Shown here piece by piece: positions 1-8,641 of a stretch of 64,000 nt of DNA; position 1 is the first letter of the stretch, and the number at the start of each line of letters is the position of its first letter. The notes below the pieces were generated by a model that was not told the DNA's origin, made no database searches, and saw nothing but the letters and a program-made list of their open reading frames with translations. Position numbers and translations under genes: made by a program. The stretch is from the NCBI RefSeq assembly GCF_030159955.1, contig NZ_BSNK01000002.1, forward strand, positions 186,001-250,000. Direction: 5' to 3'. The DNA is from Algimonas ampicilliniresistens. Lineage in GTDB: Bacteria > Pseudomonadota > Alphaproteobacteria > Caulobacterales > Maricaulaceae.

Positions 1-1152
1 CAAAGAAGGTGGAAGTTCCTCAAACCCGAACTACAGGCCGAGCTGGAAATCGGTGTCGAGCAATCGACGGATGCGAGCGCAGACGATTTCGTCGAAAACC
101 TGGAACTCTTCCTGGCCGATAGTGACGAGTGGCAAGATGTCGAAGATGCGATTCAGGAGATTCGCGGGGAAGCCGATCAGGAAACGCCCCAATACTTTGC
201 CGATCTGAGTGCATCCGTTTCCGAGGAGGTCAAGTATCTGAAGGCGGTTTGGAACGGTGACGAAAGGAAAGCGGCGGTCGCCGCAGCGAAGGTACATTCG
301 CTTTTGAAGCATCCAGAATTACGCGGCTATAGGTCCTTATGGCACTATCTGGAGGGATCGGCGGTAGACCGGCTGAAGGCAGAAGACGGTGATCTTGTTG
401 CAGACGAAGCCAAACCGATGTTCCTGCAAGCCAAGAACGCCGCGCCCAGTGTGAGCTGGCTGACCGATCTAGCCTATCGAAGCAATCTGGCTGGCAAAGC
501 TGACGAGACGACGAAGGACGATCTCGACCTAGCAAGTCAGGTGGAAAATATTGCTTCCAACTTGGAAGCTCTGGGTTCGACTGGCCAAAAGTTCGAAAAC
601 GCGGTGGCAGAGATCCGACGCAACCTTCGCTCAGATGATGGCAGCACCTTTGAAAGAGGCGTCGAGGTGCTTGGCGGATTGTTGGGCTGGGAAAGCGGAA
701 ACAGCGATGCCGATGCCGCGCCTGATCCATGGTGGATAGGTGCAACCCAACTCGTCGTTTTCGAGGCCTATTCCGAGGCTACTTCGGATAGGGTGTTCGG
801 AACGACTAAAGTCCGCCAGGTTATCACTCACCCGACTTGGCTAGCCGAGAAGCTGCCTCATACGGCTTCATTGCAGAAAACAGCGATTGCTTTGACCGAC
901 GCCGCTCACTGCGACACCGGAGGACCGGTTCATCTTGGAGACACCCTACTTTGGACGAAACGGGATTTCCTTGCCTGGTCCGACACGGCGATCGAAACGC
1001 TACGTGGTTTACGAGAAGACTTCACGAACAATGGTGACTTTGTCTGGACGACAAATGCGATGCAATCCGTGGAAGACGCTGGGCTCACTCTGCAGGCCGT
1101 TGTGTCGTCCTTGCCGCTCGCAAAGGAGGCCTTCATCGTAACAGGCAGTTAG
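1..1152 (+). CDS. C-terminal part of a large helicase-like protein of an R-M/defence locus (5' end outside window)
   Basis: The reading frame is open from base 1 to the TAG at 1150-1152, so about 383 C-terminal residues are present and the start lies outside the window. No helicase motif is in this part. The call rests on the resemblance of its tail (a HPELRGYRSLWHYLEGSA stretch near residue 103, a VFEAYSE segment, then WLA..LP and a W-rich end) to the C-termini of large SF2 helicases found in defence islands, recognised from memory. It lies 123 bp upstream of a DNA methyltransferase and an endonuclease on the same strand, which suggests a helicase-MTase-REase set. Another large accessory subunit of an R-M system is possible. 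The identification is moderate; the incompleteness is certain. Confidence 0.55.
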   Translation, partial: QRRWKFLKPELQAELEIGVEQSTDASADDFVENLELFLADSDEWQDVEDAIQEIRGEADQETPQYFADLSASVSEEVKYLKAVWNGDERKAAVAAAKVHSLLKHPELRGYRSLWHYLEGSAVDRLKAEDGDLVADEAKPMFLQAKNAAPSVSWLTDLAYRSNLAGKADETTKDDLDLASQVENIASNLEALGSTGQKFENAVAEIRRNLRSDDGSTFERGVEVLGGLLGWESGNSDADAAPDPWWIGATQLVVFEAYSEATSDRVFGTTKVRQVITHPTWLAEKLPHTASLQKTAIALTDAAHCDTGGPVHLGDTLLWTKRDFLAWSDTAIETLRGLREDFTNNGDFVWTTNAMQSVEDAGLTLQAVVSSLPLAKEAFIVTGS

Positions 1153-1275
1153 GTCAAGCCTCCGATATTGCGTACATGAGTGCGTGTAAAACACTTTCCA
1201 GTTAGATGACCATGCACGATCCAGGACCGTGGGACCCTTGTTTTTTTTGACAAACACGACAATGACGTTGCTCAA

Positions 1276-2880
1276 ATGTTCTTCCCGGCATTCATAACGG
1301 TCCCCGACGACACGCCTGCGACAGAAGACGAGCTTCGCAATGTTGCGCAAGGTCTCCTCTCAGTTTCAGAGAGCGACGGCCTTCGGCAGGCTATCACCCA
1401 AGCTGTGAGTGCAGGATATGATCCTCTAGGCGATATCTTCTGCTCGATCCGCGATGCAAAGACACGGCGTGACGATGGGGCCGTCTACACCCCTCCAGCG
1501 ATCGTAGACGCCATGGTGGCATGGGCGGCTGCGACGACTCAACCGTCTCGCATTGTGGACGCCGGCTGTGGAAGTGGCCGATTTCTCTCGGCTGCAGCAA
1601 AGGCGTTCCCGAAAGCAGAATTGATCGGGTTCGACACAGACCCCCTTGCCTGCGACATCGCTCGTGCAAACCTTAGCGTACTCGGATTTGGTAATCGCGC
1701 TGAAATTCGACAGGAAGATTTTCTTCGCGCGGAAGTCTGCTCGATCGATGGAGAGACACTCTGGATCGGGAATCCGCCCTACGTCCGCCATCATCAGATC
1801 ACGCCCCGTGACAAGGATTGGCTGAAAATGCACGCGCGGCTGCTTGACCTCCCGTCCAGCGGGCTTGCCGGTCTGCATGTCTATTTCCTGCTGGCAATTG
1901 CTCACAAGGCGAAGGTTGGAGATTTTGGAGTGCAGATTACATCGGCTGAATGGCTGGACGTCAATTACGGAAAGCTGGTCCGCGAGCTTTTCACTAAACA
2001 GCTCGGAGGACGAAGCGTTCTGACGCTGGAAGCCACAGCGCAGCCCTTTCCTGGCACGGCAACCACCGGGGCTGTTACGACCTTCCAGTTCGGCCAAACG
2101 GTCAAGGCACCGACATTTTCACGGGTCAAGACTGTGGAAGAACTGGGTTGTCTCGAAGGTGGCAAGCCAGTCTCCCGCGAACGGCTTCTCACTGAACCGC
2201 GTTGGTCACACTTCACTCGAACCCGTAAGACTATGCCGAGCGACCATGTCGAGCTGGGCGAGCTTTGCCGTGTTCATCGCGGCCAGGTTACCGGAGCCAA
2301 TGCCGTCTGGATCGAGGGCGAACATACGCATGGGTTGCCGAACCATGTTTTTTATCCGACGGTCACGAAGGCCCGCGATCTCATCAACGCGGGAGCCCGC
2401 CTCCAGGACGCCGACGCGCTTCGACGCGTCGTCGATCTACCCAAGGACCTCTCTGTACTGTCTGAAGAAGACCGGACCGCCGTAAGGCGGTTTCTCCGAA
2501 GAAAGTCTGTCGCGGCGGCAAAGTCGGGCTATGTGGCGCAAAACCGCCGCGCTTGGTGGTCCGTGGATCTTCGCAAGCCCGCCCCTATTCTCGCCACTTA
2601 TATGGCACGACGCCCGCCATCTTTTGTCCTTAACGATGTGGACGCACGTCATATCAACATCGCCCACGGCATTTACCCGCGTGAAGACCTCTCTCAACCC
2701 GTCATCGAAGCGCTTGCCACGCACTTACGCAATACGGCGACTTTGGACGGAGGCCGCGTCTACGCAGGCGGACTGACGAAGTTTGAGCCTCGTGAAATGG
2801 AACGCCTTCCCATTCCCCGTCCGGGTGTATTGGCTGAAATGGCGATGTCGATGGACTCGTCGATGGAAGCGGCTGAATGA
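1276..2880 (+). CDS. N6-adenine DNA methyltransferase of the XamI-type R-M locus
   Basis: 534 residues. It probably methylates adenine in the site cut by the downstream endonuclease, protecting host DNA. The SAM-binding motif I is VDAGCGSGRF at about residues 94-103, and the catalytic motif IV of amino-methyltransferases is NPPY at 166-169, followed by VRHH. The N-terminal GAVYTPPAIVDAM stretch is typical of Eco57I/N6-type enzymes. The remaining C-terminal half probably carries target recognition. The start ATG at 1276 has no strong Shine-Dalgarno sequence; the next in-frame Met would lose the YTPP motif, so this start is preferred. The last codons overlap the endonuclease start (ATGA, 2877-2880), indicating translational coupling. 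The target sequence cannot be read from the protein. Confidence 0.88.
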   Translation: MFFPAFITVPDDTPATEDELRNVAQGLLSVSESDGLRQAITQAVSAGYDPLGDIFCSIRDAKTRRDDGAVYTPPAIVDAMVAWAAATTQPSRIVDAGCGSGRFLSAAAKAFPKAELIGFDTDPLACDIARANLSVLGFGNRAEIRQEDFLRAEVCSIDGETLWIGNPPYVRHHQITPRDKDWLKMHARLLDLPSSGLAGLHVYFLLAIAHKAKVGDFGVQITSAEWLDVNYGKLVRELFTKQLGGRSVLTLEATAQPFPGTATTGAVTTFQFGQTVKAPTFSRVKTVEELGCLEGGKPVSRERLLTEPRWSHFTRTRKTMPSDHVELGELCRVHRGQVTGANAVWIEGEHTHGLPNHVFYPTVTKARDLINAGARLQDADALRRVVDLPKDLSVLSEEDRTAVRRFLRRKSVAAAKSGYVAQNRRAWWSVDLRKPAPILATYMARRPPSFVLNDVDARHINIAHGIYPREDLSQPVIEALATHLRNTATLDGGRVYAGGLTKFEPREMERLPIPRPGVLAEMAMSMDSSMEAAE

Positions 2881-3797
2881 GCGACGCCCCAGAATGGACG
2901 GAGGCGCAGCTTAAACATGACCGCGATCTCGCCGTCGACTTTTTTCGGGAGTCCAGACGTCAGGAACCCTTGGAAGTCTATGGCGGCTTCTTCGAGACCT
3001 ATCAGGGACTCATGGAAGAACTTCTGGAAGAAACGGTCGATCTGACACATCTTGACGAAGCGATTGTCGAACTGATGGCGGACGAAGACAAGCAATACCT
3101 CGTCCGCTACCTCTCCGGGCCCCCTGTGTCGGCCGATGATCTTAAGACCATGCTCGACACAAGCACATTGTCGGCAGTAAAGTTCAAAACCGATCCCGAA
3201 CTCTCGGCGCGCTTGATTGAGTTTATCCGGGACTGGCATGATCGACGTCGTTTTCCATGGCTGTCAGGAGATTGGGAGCCAGAGGAAGACGAACGAAGAA
3301 CAGCCGTGATCGCAACGGCAGCAATGGTTGCAATGCAAAAAACGCAGACCGCGCGGAGAAGCAAAGGGTCAACAGCTCAAGAAATGCGCGTCGTCAATGC
3401 TCTGATCGAAGCCGGACTTGTCCAAGTCGATACCCGCACAGTCAGGGTCATCCAAGACGCTCCCATCGCCGGGGAATTCTGCCGGGAGTCCGTTTTCGCA
3501 GGCCGGAAAGCCGACATCATCATCGGTCTGTGGGACAATCGGACCATGGCGATTGAATGCAAAGTCTCGAACTCGGCCGTAAACAGTATCAAGAGGCTTA
3601 ATGGTGATGCCGCGGTCAAGGCGGGAGTTTGGATCAAAGCGTTTGGAACTCACCAAGTCGTGCCTGCGGCAGTCCTCGAAGGCGTTTACGATGTCCATAA
3701 CCTCGTCGATGCACAGTCACGTGATCTTACATTGTTCTGGGCGCATGACCTGGATCAGTTAATTGCCTTTGTTGAGAGTACGCGACCGTCTGGATAG
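2877..3797 (+). CDS. XamI-family type II restriction endonuclease
   Basis: 306 residues. It resembles the XamI restriction endonuclease family, whose prototype recognises GTCGAC. A PD-(D/E)xK-like core is visible: Asp213 in RKADIIIG, then Glu227-Cys-Lys229 in MAIECKVS, followed by SAVNSIKRLN, a layout usual for these nucleases. The gene overlaps the methyltransferase stop by 4 bases, so both are made from one transcript, as expected for a toxin-antidote R-M pair. The protein has no signal peptide or membrane segment. The family assignment is from recognition of the overall sequence; the cleavage specificity is inferred from the family only. Several GTCGAC sites occur in the window (for example near 2933, 25623 and 53398), so if this is the target they must be methylated. 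Confidence 0.8.
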   Translation: MSDAPEWTEAQLKHDRDLAVDFFRESRRQEPLEVYGGFFETYQGLMEELLEETVDLTHLDEAIVELMADEDKQYLVRYLSGPPVSADDLKTMLDTSTLSAVKFKTDPELSARLIEFIRDWHDRRRFPWLSGDWEPEEDERRTAVIATAAMVAMQKTQTARRSKGSTAQEMRVVNALIEAGLVQVDTRTVRVIQDAPIAGEFCRESVFAGRKADIIIGLWDNRTMAIECKVSNSAVNSIKRLNGDAAVKAGVWIKAFGTHQVVPAAVLEGVYDVHNLVDAQSRDLTLFWAHDLDQLIAFVESTRPSG

Positions 3798-3922
3798 TGA
3801 TGGCTGACGCATCCGTGATATGTCCTTCTTGAAATCAAGCTCTGATAATGATTGACGAAGGGTCACAATCTCCCTTTCTGTTGATCGTTGTATGGTGAAA
3901 GCCTAGGTTCCCATCACCTTAT

Positions 3923-3967
3923 GACCGGCTCCCCTGATTAGGACTTGTTCCTTCTTATGAGCCGGTC
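3923..3967 (+). terminator. Inverted repeat after the R-M genes, possible terminator
   Basis: GACCGGCTC at 3923-3931 and GAGCCGGTC at 3959-3967 are perfect 9-base inverted arms separated by 27 bases, both preceded by TTATGA. The downstream tract (TTCTGCCTT) is only weakly T-rich. It may terminate the R-M transcript or be a protein-binding site. The rest of the gap 3798-4145 shows no recognisable gene. Confidence 0.35.
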
Positions 3968-4145
3968 TTCTGCCTTAGTCGCGACACTCGATATGTCGAG
4001 ATCCGCACTGAGATTGAGCTGGATTGTGGGATGGACCTCATGAATGCCTCTCACACCTTCGCCAAATATATTCGGCTATCGTGAAACGCGGGCGCTGTCT
4101 CTGCGGCCGGCTTTACCGAGTTCGTCGGCGGGCATAGTGAGGCCT

Positions 4146-4985
4146 ATGACCAGTCCTTTTTATCGTCACAAAGCCCGACAATATCTGGAGGCTGCGGAAG
4201 CAAAGATGTCCTCCGGTCAAGAGGAAGACCTTCTAGATGCGGCCTTACGGCTTCGAATGGCCATGGAAGCGCTGACCTACGAACGCGCCAAGATCTACAA
4301 GGACGACCTCGGTCCGCACGGAATGGAAACCTGGCAACCTCGCAGGCTCATGCAGCGTATGCTGGAGATCGATCCACAAGCCGACGCCTCCGGCGATCTC
4401 CATATGGGTGTCGAGCCCTCATTCGGTGAAAGACCTGAAACCATGCGGTTCATGGGACGTGACAACGTATTGAATCTCAAGACCCTCAAGAAGCATTACG
4501 ATGCACTCGGGAGCTACCTTCACGTCCCGACGATCGCAAAATGGACAGCATCTCGCGGTCACAATTTTGCCAAGCTTCGCTCTCGCTGCGATGCCTTAGT
4601 CGAAGCTATGCATGTCGTTTTGTCCTCTTCCGTTTGGAATGTCGATTTCAAGCAATCGGGTTCAACAGACTGCTCGAACTGCAATGCTCCGATGCGGCGT
4701 CGCTTAAGCCATGACGGCGAAACCCGGAAGGTCGAGTGCTGGGAGTGCGGAATGACCTACGACCTTCAAGACCTAGGTGATGGCAAGGTGATGTTCGATC
4801 CTCGTCAGGCAGCCGTTCCCTGCATTTCCGAAAGCTGCGATACAATCAATTATGTCGCGGAAGGCGAATGGGTTCCGGGCTTCGGATATGCCTGCCGCAC
4901 ATGCGGGCAGTCTCACCGGCTCGCTATGGGCGTGACGACAGGAGAGAGTCCAGAGAGCGATGGCTCCAACGTCACAAAATCATGA
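4146..4985 (+). CDS. Unrecognised protein with C-terminal double zinc ribbon
   Basis: 279 residues from the ATG at 4146. An in-frame ATG at 4044 would add 34 low-complexity residues and is less likely. The first about 160 residues are mainly helical (FYRHKARQYLEAAEAKM, then DAALRLRMAMEALTYERAKIY), a composition like small helical-bundle nuclease or adaptor domains, but no family motif was identified. The C-terminal part holds four paired cysteines, Cys176-x2-Cys179 with Cys198-x2-Cys201, and Cys226-x4-Cys231 with Cys250-x2-Cys253, which would make two zinc ribbons. It lies between the R-M locus and the copper island and might be a defence-associated gene. Function unknown. Confidence 0.7.
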   Translation: MTSPFYRHKARQYLEAAEAKMSSGQEEDLLDAALRLRMAMEALTYERAKIYKDDLGPHGMETWQPRRLMQRMLEIDPQADASGDLHMGVEPSFGERPETMRFMGRDNVLNLKTLKKHYDALGSYLHVPTIAKWTASRGHNFAKLRSRCDALVEAMHVVLSSSVWNVDFKQSGSTDCSNCNAPMRRRLSHDGETRKVECWECGMTYDLQDLGDGKVMFDPRQAAVPCISESCDTINYVAEGEWVPGFGYACRTCGQSHRLAMGVTTGESPESDGSNVTKS

Positions 4986-5130
4986 AGATGGATCATCCTC
5001 GCGCGAACTCCCCAACTTTGGCTAGCCAGCCATTCGGGTTTTCAGGGTCAACCTGCAGAGGTTTTGTCTATCAGTTCGCGGCTGGATCCAAGCTAGTGTA
5101 ATGATGACTGTCCTCCAGAAGCAGAGCGCA

Positions 5131-5394
5131 TTACCGCTTAAGTTTGTCGAACAGATCGATTAGTTCGACGACCTTCTCTCTTTGTGCCGCTGCATTGCCC
5201 GAAGCGATTGCGTCCTCGATACAGGTCTGGGCGTGTTCCATCAGGAGCTGTGACTCGGCGCGCGCAAGGGCAGCCTTCACGGCCTGCATCTGCTGGAGAA
5301 TGTCGATGCAATATCGACCCTCCTCCAACATCTTGATGATACCGCGTATCTGTCCTTCGGAACGCTTTAACCGATTGATCGTACTGGCTGACAC
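5131..5394 (-). CDS. csoR: CsoR/RcnR-family metal-sensing repressor
   Basis: 87 residues, the usual size for the DUF156/CsoR family of all-helical repressors. The Cu(I) ligand set expected for CsoR is present: Cys29 in GRYCIDIL, His54 and Cys58 in MEHAQTC. The N-terminal His ligands that mark nickel/cobalt RcnR are absent, which favours copper. The conserved start NRLKRSEGQIRGI is clear. It is divergent from the copper island; when apo it should bind the intergenic operator and silence the genes, and release on Cu(I) binding. A formaldehyde-sensing FrmR is less likely given the context. Confidence 0.9.
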   Translation of the reverse strand: MSASTINRLKRSEGQIRGIIKMLEEGRYCIDILQQMQAVKAALARAESQLLMEHAQTCIEDAIASGNAAAQREKVVELIDLFDKLKR

Positions 5395-5415
5395 GTTTGG
5401 ACACCTATCCGTTCG

Positions 5416-5442
5416 TTGACAAATACTGTCCGAGGGTATAGC
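5416..5442 (+). promoter_or_regulatory. Putative copper-island promoter with CsoR-type operator in the spacer
   Basis: TTGACA at 5416-5421 and TATAGC at 5437-5442 form -35 and -10 like hexamers with a 15-base spacer, shorter than ideal, which is common in metal-derepressed promoters. The imperfect palindrome ATACTGTCCGAGGGTAT (5423-5439) fills the spacer; its ATAC/GTAT ends and C/G-rich centre resemble operators of the DUF156 family. It lies between csoR and the first forward gene, so a CsoR tetramer bound here would block RNA polymerase. The site is inferred from sequence only. Confidence 0.5.
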
Positions 5443-5471
5443 GCGCTACCGGAATTGGAGCAACCGAGCCT

Positions 5472-5969
5472 ATGGCCTTGGGTCAAATCAGAGCAATGTT
5501 TGCGCTGATCGTCGCCGTGACATTCGGCGTCGTGCAGATTCTTTGTGCCTGTCTGCCCGATAGCGGCGCTCTCCAGATTGCAGGCTCCGATAGCTCCGAT
5601 GTCGCGGTCGCGCATTTGGCGCACAGTCCCGACGACATGCCGGAAGTCATTCTTCTGGCCGAACTGGCGACACCCCACGCGGGTCATACGATGCCGGAAC
5701 CCATGCCGGAGGGTCATTGCGACCCTGACCCGCAGCATGACCATGCGGAGAACTGTTCGCATTGCGACGGCGCTAGTGCGGTTGATGCCAAGGCCGACCT
5801 GACAAACGCGCCACAGCTCGATCTCCCGTCGCAGTCCGTCACGCTCATTGCGTCGGCCCTGCCCTCGCCTCACCGGGCCGGAATGGCAGGTTCGGCCCTG
5901 CACGGACTCCGATGGCGTGACCCGCCGCGACCGACCCCCGTCACTCTCAAGACCCTCGCCCTGATCTAG
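5472..5969 (+). CDS. Putative secreted His-rich copper-island protein
   Basis: 165 residues, no family recognised with certainty. An N-terminal hydrophobic stretch (about residues 8-27, ending LCACLP) suggests a signal peptide or anchor. The middle is rich in His, Met and acidic residues (HAGHTMPEPMPEGHCDPDPQ, then HDHAENCSHCDG), a composition that fits metal binding in the periplasm. The C-terminus PRPTPVTLKTLALI resembles the ends of small proteins found first in proteobacterial copper operons. It is the first gene after the CsoR-regulated promoter. Confidence 0.65.
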   Translation: MALGQIRAMFALIVAVTFGVVQILCACLPDSGALQIAGSDSSDVAVAHLAHSPDDMPEVILLAELATPHAGHTMPEPMPEGHCDPDPQHDHAENCSHCDGASAVDAKADLTNAPQLDLPSQSVTLIASALPSPHRAGMAGSALHGLRWRDPPRPTPVTLKTLALI

Positions 5970-5989
5970 GACATCGTTCCGACTGGCGG

Positions 5990-6007
5990 GCCGGATAGTC
6001 ATCCGGC
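5990..6007 (+). other. Short perfect hairpin in copper-island leader gap
   Basis: GCCGGAT (5990-5996), loop AGTC, ATCCGGC (6001-6007). It lies 20 bases after the first gene's stop in a 244-base gap before the CusF-like gene. There is no T tract, so an mRNA-stabilising or attenuating role is possible but unproven. No gene is supported in the gap 5970-6213. Confidence 0.3.
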
Positions 6008-6213
6008 TTCCGCTTGGTCGTGTGCGGTTATCTGGTCCGTCCACTGGACGATCGCACGCGATCCCTCCCGACCGGCAGCGCCGGCGGAGGTGTCGTGGCA
6101 ACGGTTTTCCCCTCCCCGCTTGCAAGTCATCTCTTCCTCAATCGCTGCCGGTCGGTCCTAGGACGCGGCGAGAATCCTCTGCCGTGTCCGTTCTCCAGAT
6201 CAGGACATGACAA

Positions 6214-6825
6214 ATGACTTTCACGATTGTGCGAACTCTCGCAGCTTCCATCTTCCTTGCGACACTCTCAGTCGCGCCCGTCCAAGCTCAAACGCACGAG
6301 CATCCTGGCCATGACATGCCCGCTTCCGGGATGCCCAAGATGGACCATGGCAAGATGGACCATGGTAGCATGAACCACGATGCCATGATGACGATGTGGG
6401 CCACCCACATGGTCGAGGCCCGCGGTTCTCTGGTCGCGCTGAACCCCGAAACGCGCGAGGCGACCATTCGCCACGATGCGATCCCCGCCGTGTCCTGGCC
6501 CGCCGCACAGATGGTCTTTCCAGTCGGCAACGGGGTTGATTTGAAAACGCTTGCGCCCGGCCAGGCTGTCCAGTTCACCTTGCACCGGGCAGCGGATGGG
6601 AGCCTTCCCCTGGTCGAACTCTGTTCCGCTCAAGGTAACGGCGTCACGCCGGGTCTGTGTGCCTCCGGCATGGATCACGCGACTATGAATCATGGCCAGA
6701 TGGATCATTCGAAAATGGACCATTCGGCAATGCCGCATGGAGCCATGTCGCACGGCGATTCACACGCTTCGGGCACTGACGCAGCGACCCCGTCGAACGC
6801 GCATCGCCACGATGCGAACGAGTAG
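6214..6825 (+). CDS. CusF-like periplasmic copper-binding protein
   Basis: 203 residues with a Sec signal peptide (residues 1 to about 26, ending VQAQ). The CusF-type beta-barrel lies at about residues 66-130: VEARGSLVALNPETREATIRHD, then IPAVSWPAAQMVFPV, where the His, Trp and Met positions match the Cu(I) site of CusF. It is flanked by Met/His-rich tails of repeated MDH, MNH and SMNHD units on both sides. The protein probably carries Cu(I) or Ag(I) in the periplasm to the CusCBA pump or the CopA oxidase. It lies 16 bases before copA. A second CusF-like protein closes the island. Confidence 0.85.
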   Translation: MTFTIVRTLAASIFLATLSVAPVQAQTHEHPGHDMPASGMPKMDHGKMDHGSMNHDAMMTMWATHMVEARGSLVALNPETREATIRHDAIPAVSWPAAQMVFPVGNGVDLKTLAPGQAVQFTLHRAADGSLPLVELCSAQGNGVTPGLCASGMDHATMNHGQMDHSKMDHSAMPHGAMSHGDSHASGTDAATPSNAHRHDANE

Positions 6826-6841
6826 GCGCGGGGGCAAAGCC

Positions 6842-8641
6842 ATGACATTCGACAGACGCCATTTCCTTCAAACCTCCCTCGGATCCGCCGCTGCGCTCGG
6901 TGCATCCGGGCTAATGCCGGCCTGGGCGCGGCCCGCATCGATGGGCAATCTGGGCTTGCCCGCGCTCACCGGGACTGACTTTGATCTGACGGTTTCCCAA
7001 TTCCCGATCCGCATCGACGGCCGCGACACGCTGGCGACCGGCGTCAATGGAACCGTGCCTGCGCCACTGATCCGGTTTCGTGAAGACACACCTATTCGTC
7101 TCAACGTCCGCAACGATCTCGATGTTGACACCTCGATCCATTGGCACGGCCTGCTCGTGCCGTTCCATATGGACGGTGTACCCGGCGTCAGCTTTCCTGG
7201 GATCAAGCCCAGGTCCAGCTTCACCTACGAATTCTCGACCCCTCAGAACGGGACTTACTGGTATCATTCCCATTCCGGGCTGCAGGAACAGGTTGGTCAC
7301 TACGGCCCGCTCATCATCGATCCGAAAGGCTCCGATCCGGTTGCCTATGACCGGGAATATGTTCTCATGCTGGGCGACTGGACCTTCACGGACCCGCACC
7401 GGATCTTCGACAAGCTGAAGAAGAATGCGGAGAGCCTGAACTTCAACCAGCCCACGATCGGCAACCCCAAGGGGCTGACCGGGATGTGGGGTGCAATGCG
7501 GATGTCGCCGAACGATCTCGCCGATGTCACGGGCGAGACCTACACTTACGTCATCAACGGCCATTCCACGGCCGACAACTTCAACATGGTCTTCCGGCCC
7601 GGCGAGCGGGTCCGGCTACGGATCATCAATGCCGCCGCCATGACGCTCTTCAACGTCCGGATGCCCGGCCTGCCCATGACGGTCGTCCAAGCCGACGGGC
7701 TGAACGTCCGTCCGATCGAGACCGACGAGTTCCAGATCGGCGTAGCGGAAACCTACGACGTCATCGTCCAACCGACGGAAAGCCAGCCGTTCGCCTTCGT
7801 GGCCGAAAGCATCGACCGGTCCGGCCAGGTCGTCGCCACGCTGGGTCCGCGGCCCGGCATGCGCGCAGCCGAGCCAAGACTGCGGCCCGTCCCCGTTCTC
7901 ACGATGAAAGACATGGGAATGGACCATAGTTCGATGGCCGGTATGTCCGGCATGGATCACGCCAGCATGTCCGGGCGGACAGCGTCAATGGCCGGACACG
8001 CGGCGATGGGCCACGGTCCTGATCCGCATGGGGCGCCCGTCCAACTGCCCCGCGTCGAAGCAAATTTGGAGCGCGGTCCCGGCGTCGTCAACATCGCCGC
8101 CATGCCCATGAGCCGTCTGGACGAGCCCGGCATCGGCCTGGAAGACGTCCCGCATCGCACGCTCACCTACGCCGACCTGCGCAGTCTCGAACCCAACCCC
8201 GACACGCGCGCGCCCGCCCGCGAGGTCGTCGTGCATCTGACGTCCAACATGGAACGCTACATGTGGTCCTTCGACGGCGTGAAGTTCTCGGAAATCACCG
8301 CACCGATCACCTTCATGGAAGGCGAGCGGGTCCGGCTGACCCTGGTCAACAACACCATGATGCCGCATCCGATTCACCTGCATGGAATGTTCTTCGACCT
8401 CGTCAATGGCGGCGGCGATCACATGCCCCGCAAGCACACGGTCGTCGTCAAGCCGGGCGAGAAACTGTCCGCCGACATCTCGGCCGAGCATGTCGGCGAC
8501 TGGGCGTTTCACTGCCACCTCATCTACCACATGCATGCAGGCATGATGCAGGTGGTGACGGTTCAGCCGAACCCTCTCATCGAGCGTAAAGACCGGATCG
8601 ACGCCGCATTGGCGCGCCCCGATGCGGAGACGGCCCCATGA
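6842..8641 (+). CDS. copA: CopA-type multicopper oxidase (periplasmic Cu(I) oxidase)
   Basis: 599 residues. The start at 6842 is chosen because it yields a twin-arginine signal (TFDRRHFLQTSLGSAA), fitting export of a folded copper enzyme; upstream in-frame starts lie within the previous gene. All copper-ligand motifs are seen: HWHG at 100-103, HSHSG soon after, HPIHLHGMFF in the C-terminal domain, and HCHLIYHMHAGMM from 557, giving the T1, T2 and T3 sites. A Met/His-rich segment (MGMDHSSMAGMSGMDH) near 357-375 is typical of copper-resistance oxidases. It oxidises Cu(I) to the less toxic Cu(II). It overlaps copB by 4 bases. Confidence 0.95.
   Translation: MTFDRRHFLQTSLGSAAALGASGLMPAWARPASMGNLGLPALTGTDFDLTVSQFPIRIDGRDTLATGVNGTVPAPLIRFREDTPIRLNVRNDLDVDTSIHWHGLLVPFHMDGVPGVSFPGIKPRSSFTYEFSTPQNGTYWYHSHSGLQEQVGHYGPLIIDPKGSDPVAYDREYVLMLGDWTFTDPHRIFDKLKKNAESLNFNQPTIGNPKGLTGMWGAMRMSPNDLADVTGETYTYVINGHSTADNFNMVFRPGERVRLRIINAAAMTLFNVRMPGLPMTVVQADGLNVRPIETDEFQIGVAETYDVIVQPTESQPFAFVAESIDRSGQVVATLGPRPGMRAAEPRLRPVPVLTMKDMGMDHSSMAGMSGMDHASMSGRTASMAGHAAMGHGPDPHGAPVQLPRVEANLERGPGVVNIAAMPMSRLDEPGIGLEDVPHRTLTYADLRSLEPNPDTRAPAREVVVHLTSNMERYMWSFDGVKFSEITAPITFMEGERVRLTLVNNTMMPHPIHLHGMFFDLVNGGGDHMPRKHTVVVKPGEKLSADISAEHVGDWAFHCHLIYHMHAGMMQVVTVQPNPLIERKDRIDAALARPDAETAP

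Noticed and set aside
6014-6217. A 67-residue forward frame in the gap between the first two copper-island genes
   Set aside because: Composition is low complexity and it overlaps the CusF-like start; the gap looks like leader sequence.
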